This document shows positions 63,323-64,000 of a DNA stretch of 64,000 nt, one piece after another. The translations under genes and the position numbers were made by a program. Within the stretch, counting starts at the first letter, position 1. Each line of letters starts with the position of its first letter. The DNA comes from Streptomyces sp. NRRL F-2580 (GTDB lineage Bacteria > Actinomycetota > Actinomycetes > Streptomycetales > Streptomycetaceae): assembly GCF_000720115.1 (NCBI RefSeq), contig NZ_JOIR01000013.1, positions 62,001 to 126,000 on the forward strand, read 5' to 3'. Below the pieces are notes generated by a model. That model did not search any database and was not told the DNA's origin. It saw only the letters and a list, made by a program, of their open reading frames with translations.

Positions 63323-64000
63323 ATGACAATCGAGCACTCGGGTACGTCTGTGGCGGCGGTGCCGACCAATGACGACTACCGGCTGGGCGCTGGCGCCTAC
63401 TCCGACGAGCAGCGGATCGCGGTCCTGGCCAAGCTGGAGGGGTACCTGGGCGAGCAGCGCGGTCGTGTGCTCGGGTATCAGGTGAACTTGTCGCTCGACG
63501 GCCACGCGGCGCTGGGGCGGTTCCTGGGCTTTCACATGAACAACATCGGGGACCCGTTCATTGACAGCCATTACAGCCTGCACTCGCGGTGGTTGGAGCG
63601 GGCGGTCCTGGAGCACTACGCCCGTCTGTGGCACGTCCCGTTGCCTGAGGATCCGGCCCGCCCGGGCGTCGAGCACGGGTGGGGGTACGTGCTGTCCATG
63701 GGCAGTACGGAGGGCAATCTGTACGCGATGTGGAACGCGCGTGACTACCTCGACGGCAATGCCCTGGTGCGTGACGAGGTCTCCGGCGAAGCCAGCTGCC
63801 GCACCAGCTACCTGCGGGCCAAGCACCCCGACGACAATCCCAACGCCTACATGCCGGTGGCGTTCTTCTCGCGGGAGACGCACTACTCGCACATCAAGGC
63901 GATGCGGGTGCTGGACATCCCGACTTTCTACGACCTGGGCGGAAGCCTCTATCCCGGCGAGTGCCCGATCGACGTGGTCGGCACCGGGATGCCGACGTAT
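63323..64000 (+). CDS. PLP-dependent group-II decarboxylase, N-terminal 226 codons
   Basis: The open frame from ATG 63323 runs off the right edge. It contains GYQVNLSLDGHAALGRFLGF, NNIGDPFIDSHYSLHSRWLE and the PLP-fold block MGSTEGNLYAMWNARDYLDG, then FFSRETHYSHIKAMRVLDIP. The early Gly-Ser-Thr-Glu-Gly-Asn motif is typical of bacterial histidine/aromatic amino acid decarboxylases. The PLP lysine would lie beyond the window. Substrate not assignable. The ribosome binding site is weak (CACGGA). It is preceded by a striking inverted repeat pair. Confidence 0.85.
   Translation, partial: MTIEHSGTSVAAVPTNDDYRLGAGAYSDEQRIAVLAKLEGYLGEQRGRVLGYQVNLSLDGHAALGRFLGFHMNNIGDPFIDSHYSLHSRWLERAVLEHYARLWHVPLPEDPARPGVEHGWGYVLSMGSTEGNLYAMWNARDYLDGNALVRDEVSGEASCRTSYLRAKHPDDNPNAYMPVAFFSRETHYSHIKAMRVLDIPTFYDLGGSLYPGECPIDVVGTGMPTY

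Overview
The window looks like Streptomyces chromosome. GC is about 70%, third codon positions are nearly all G or C, and GTG starts are common. The gene families (ECF sigma factor with membrane-anchored partner, AraC/LysR/TetR regulators, sortase-E-type LAETG protein, IS5-type elements) are typical of that genus. About 55 genes look intact. They are interspersed with an unusual number of gene relics and three kinds of insertion-sequence material, so this reads as accessory, rearranged DNA, probably towards a chromosome arm. All homology statements come from pattern recognition, not from a search.

Layout. 1-1.5 kb: start of a TAXI-type binding lipoprotein, another lipoprotein, a drastically shortened relic of a PhzF-family gene, and a small secreted protein. 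1.8-3.75 kb: a two-gene cassette of a cyclodipeptide synthase and a cytochrome P450. Both closely resemble Mycobacterium tuberculosis Rv2275 (cyclodityrosine synthase) and Rv2276/CYP121 (mycocyclosin synthase), but the P450 is changed at key active-site positions. 3.8-9 kb: a UvrA-like ATPase, a glyoxalase-fold protein, two AraC regulators and a broken LuxR-type regulator. 9.3-12.6 kb: mostly decayed genes (aminoglycoside phosphotransferase-like, a RelE-like toxin-antitoxin pair) and a strongly diverged cold-shock-domain protein. 12.8-18.9 kb: pectate lyase, a tRNA-3'-end-like remnant, an ECF sigma factor with its membrane partner, a 2H phosphoesterase, a GNAT acetyltransferase and a helical-repeat protein. 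19-21.7 kb: an intact PhzF homologue with a broken divergent LysR gene, then an intact LysR gene.

22-40.1 kb is the metabolic core. It holds an APC permease, the phenylacetyl-CoA epoxidase genes paaABCDE, two enoyl-CoA hydratase/isomerases, a 3-hydroxyacyl-CoA dehydrogenase, a thiolase, the aldehyde dehydrogenase PaaN, E1-alpha/E1-beta/E2 genes of a branched-chain-type 2-oxoacid dehydrogenase with a divergent Lrp regulator, a second PaaN-like protein that has lost its catalytic residues, and a HisC-fold aminotransferase. No phenylacetate-CoA ligase gene is present. The set suggests phenylalanine -> phenylpyruvate -> phenylacetyl-CoA -> ring epoxidation -> beta-oxidation. A palindrome in front of paaN fits the PaaR operator known from Corynebacterium.

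41-64 kb: an IS5-type element with a -1 frameshift signal, a thioesterase, an alpha/beta hydrolase, LysR and gamma-glutamyl-GABA-hydrolase-type genes, an exo/endonuclease-family protein, a secreted S33 peptidase, a Ser/Thr kinase, and a GlsB-type membrane protein. Relics follow: HNH nuclease, chloride channel, transposases, tyrosine recombinase, helicase. Then come a LAETG-anchored beta-helix protein, a TetR regulator, a canonical cold-shock protein, an unusual DUF2236/MpaB-EF-hand fusion, a 1.5-kb element with a passenger gene between IS-like ends, and the start of a PLP-dependent decarboxylase.
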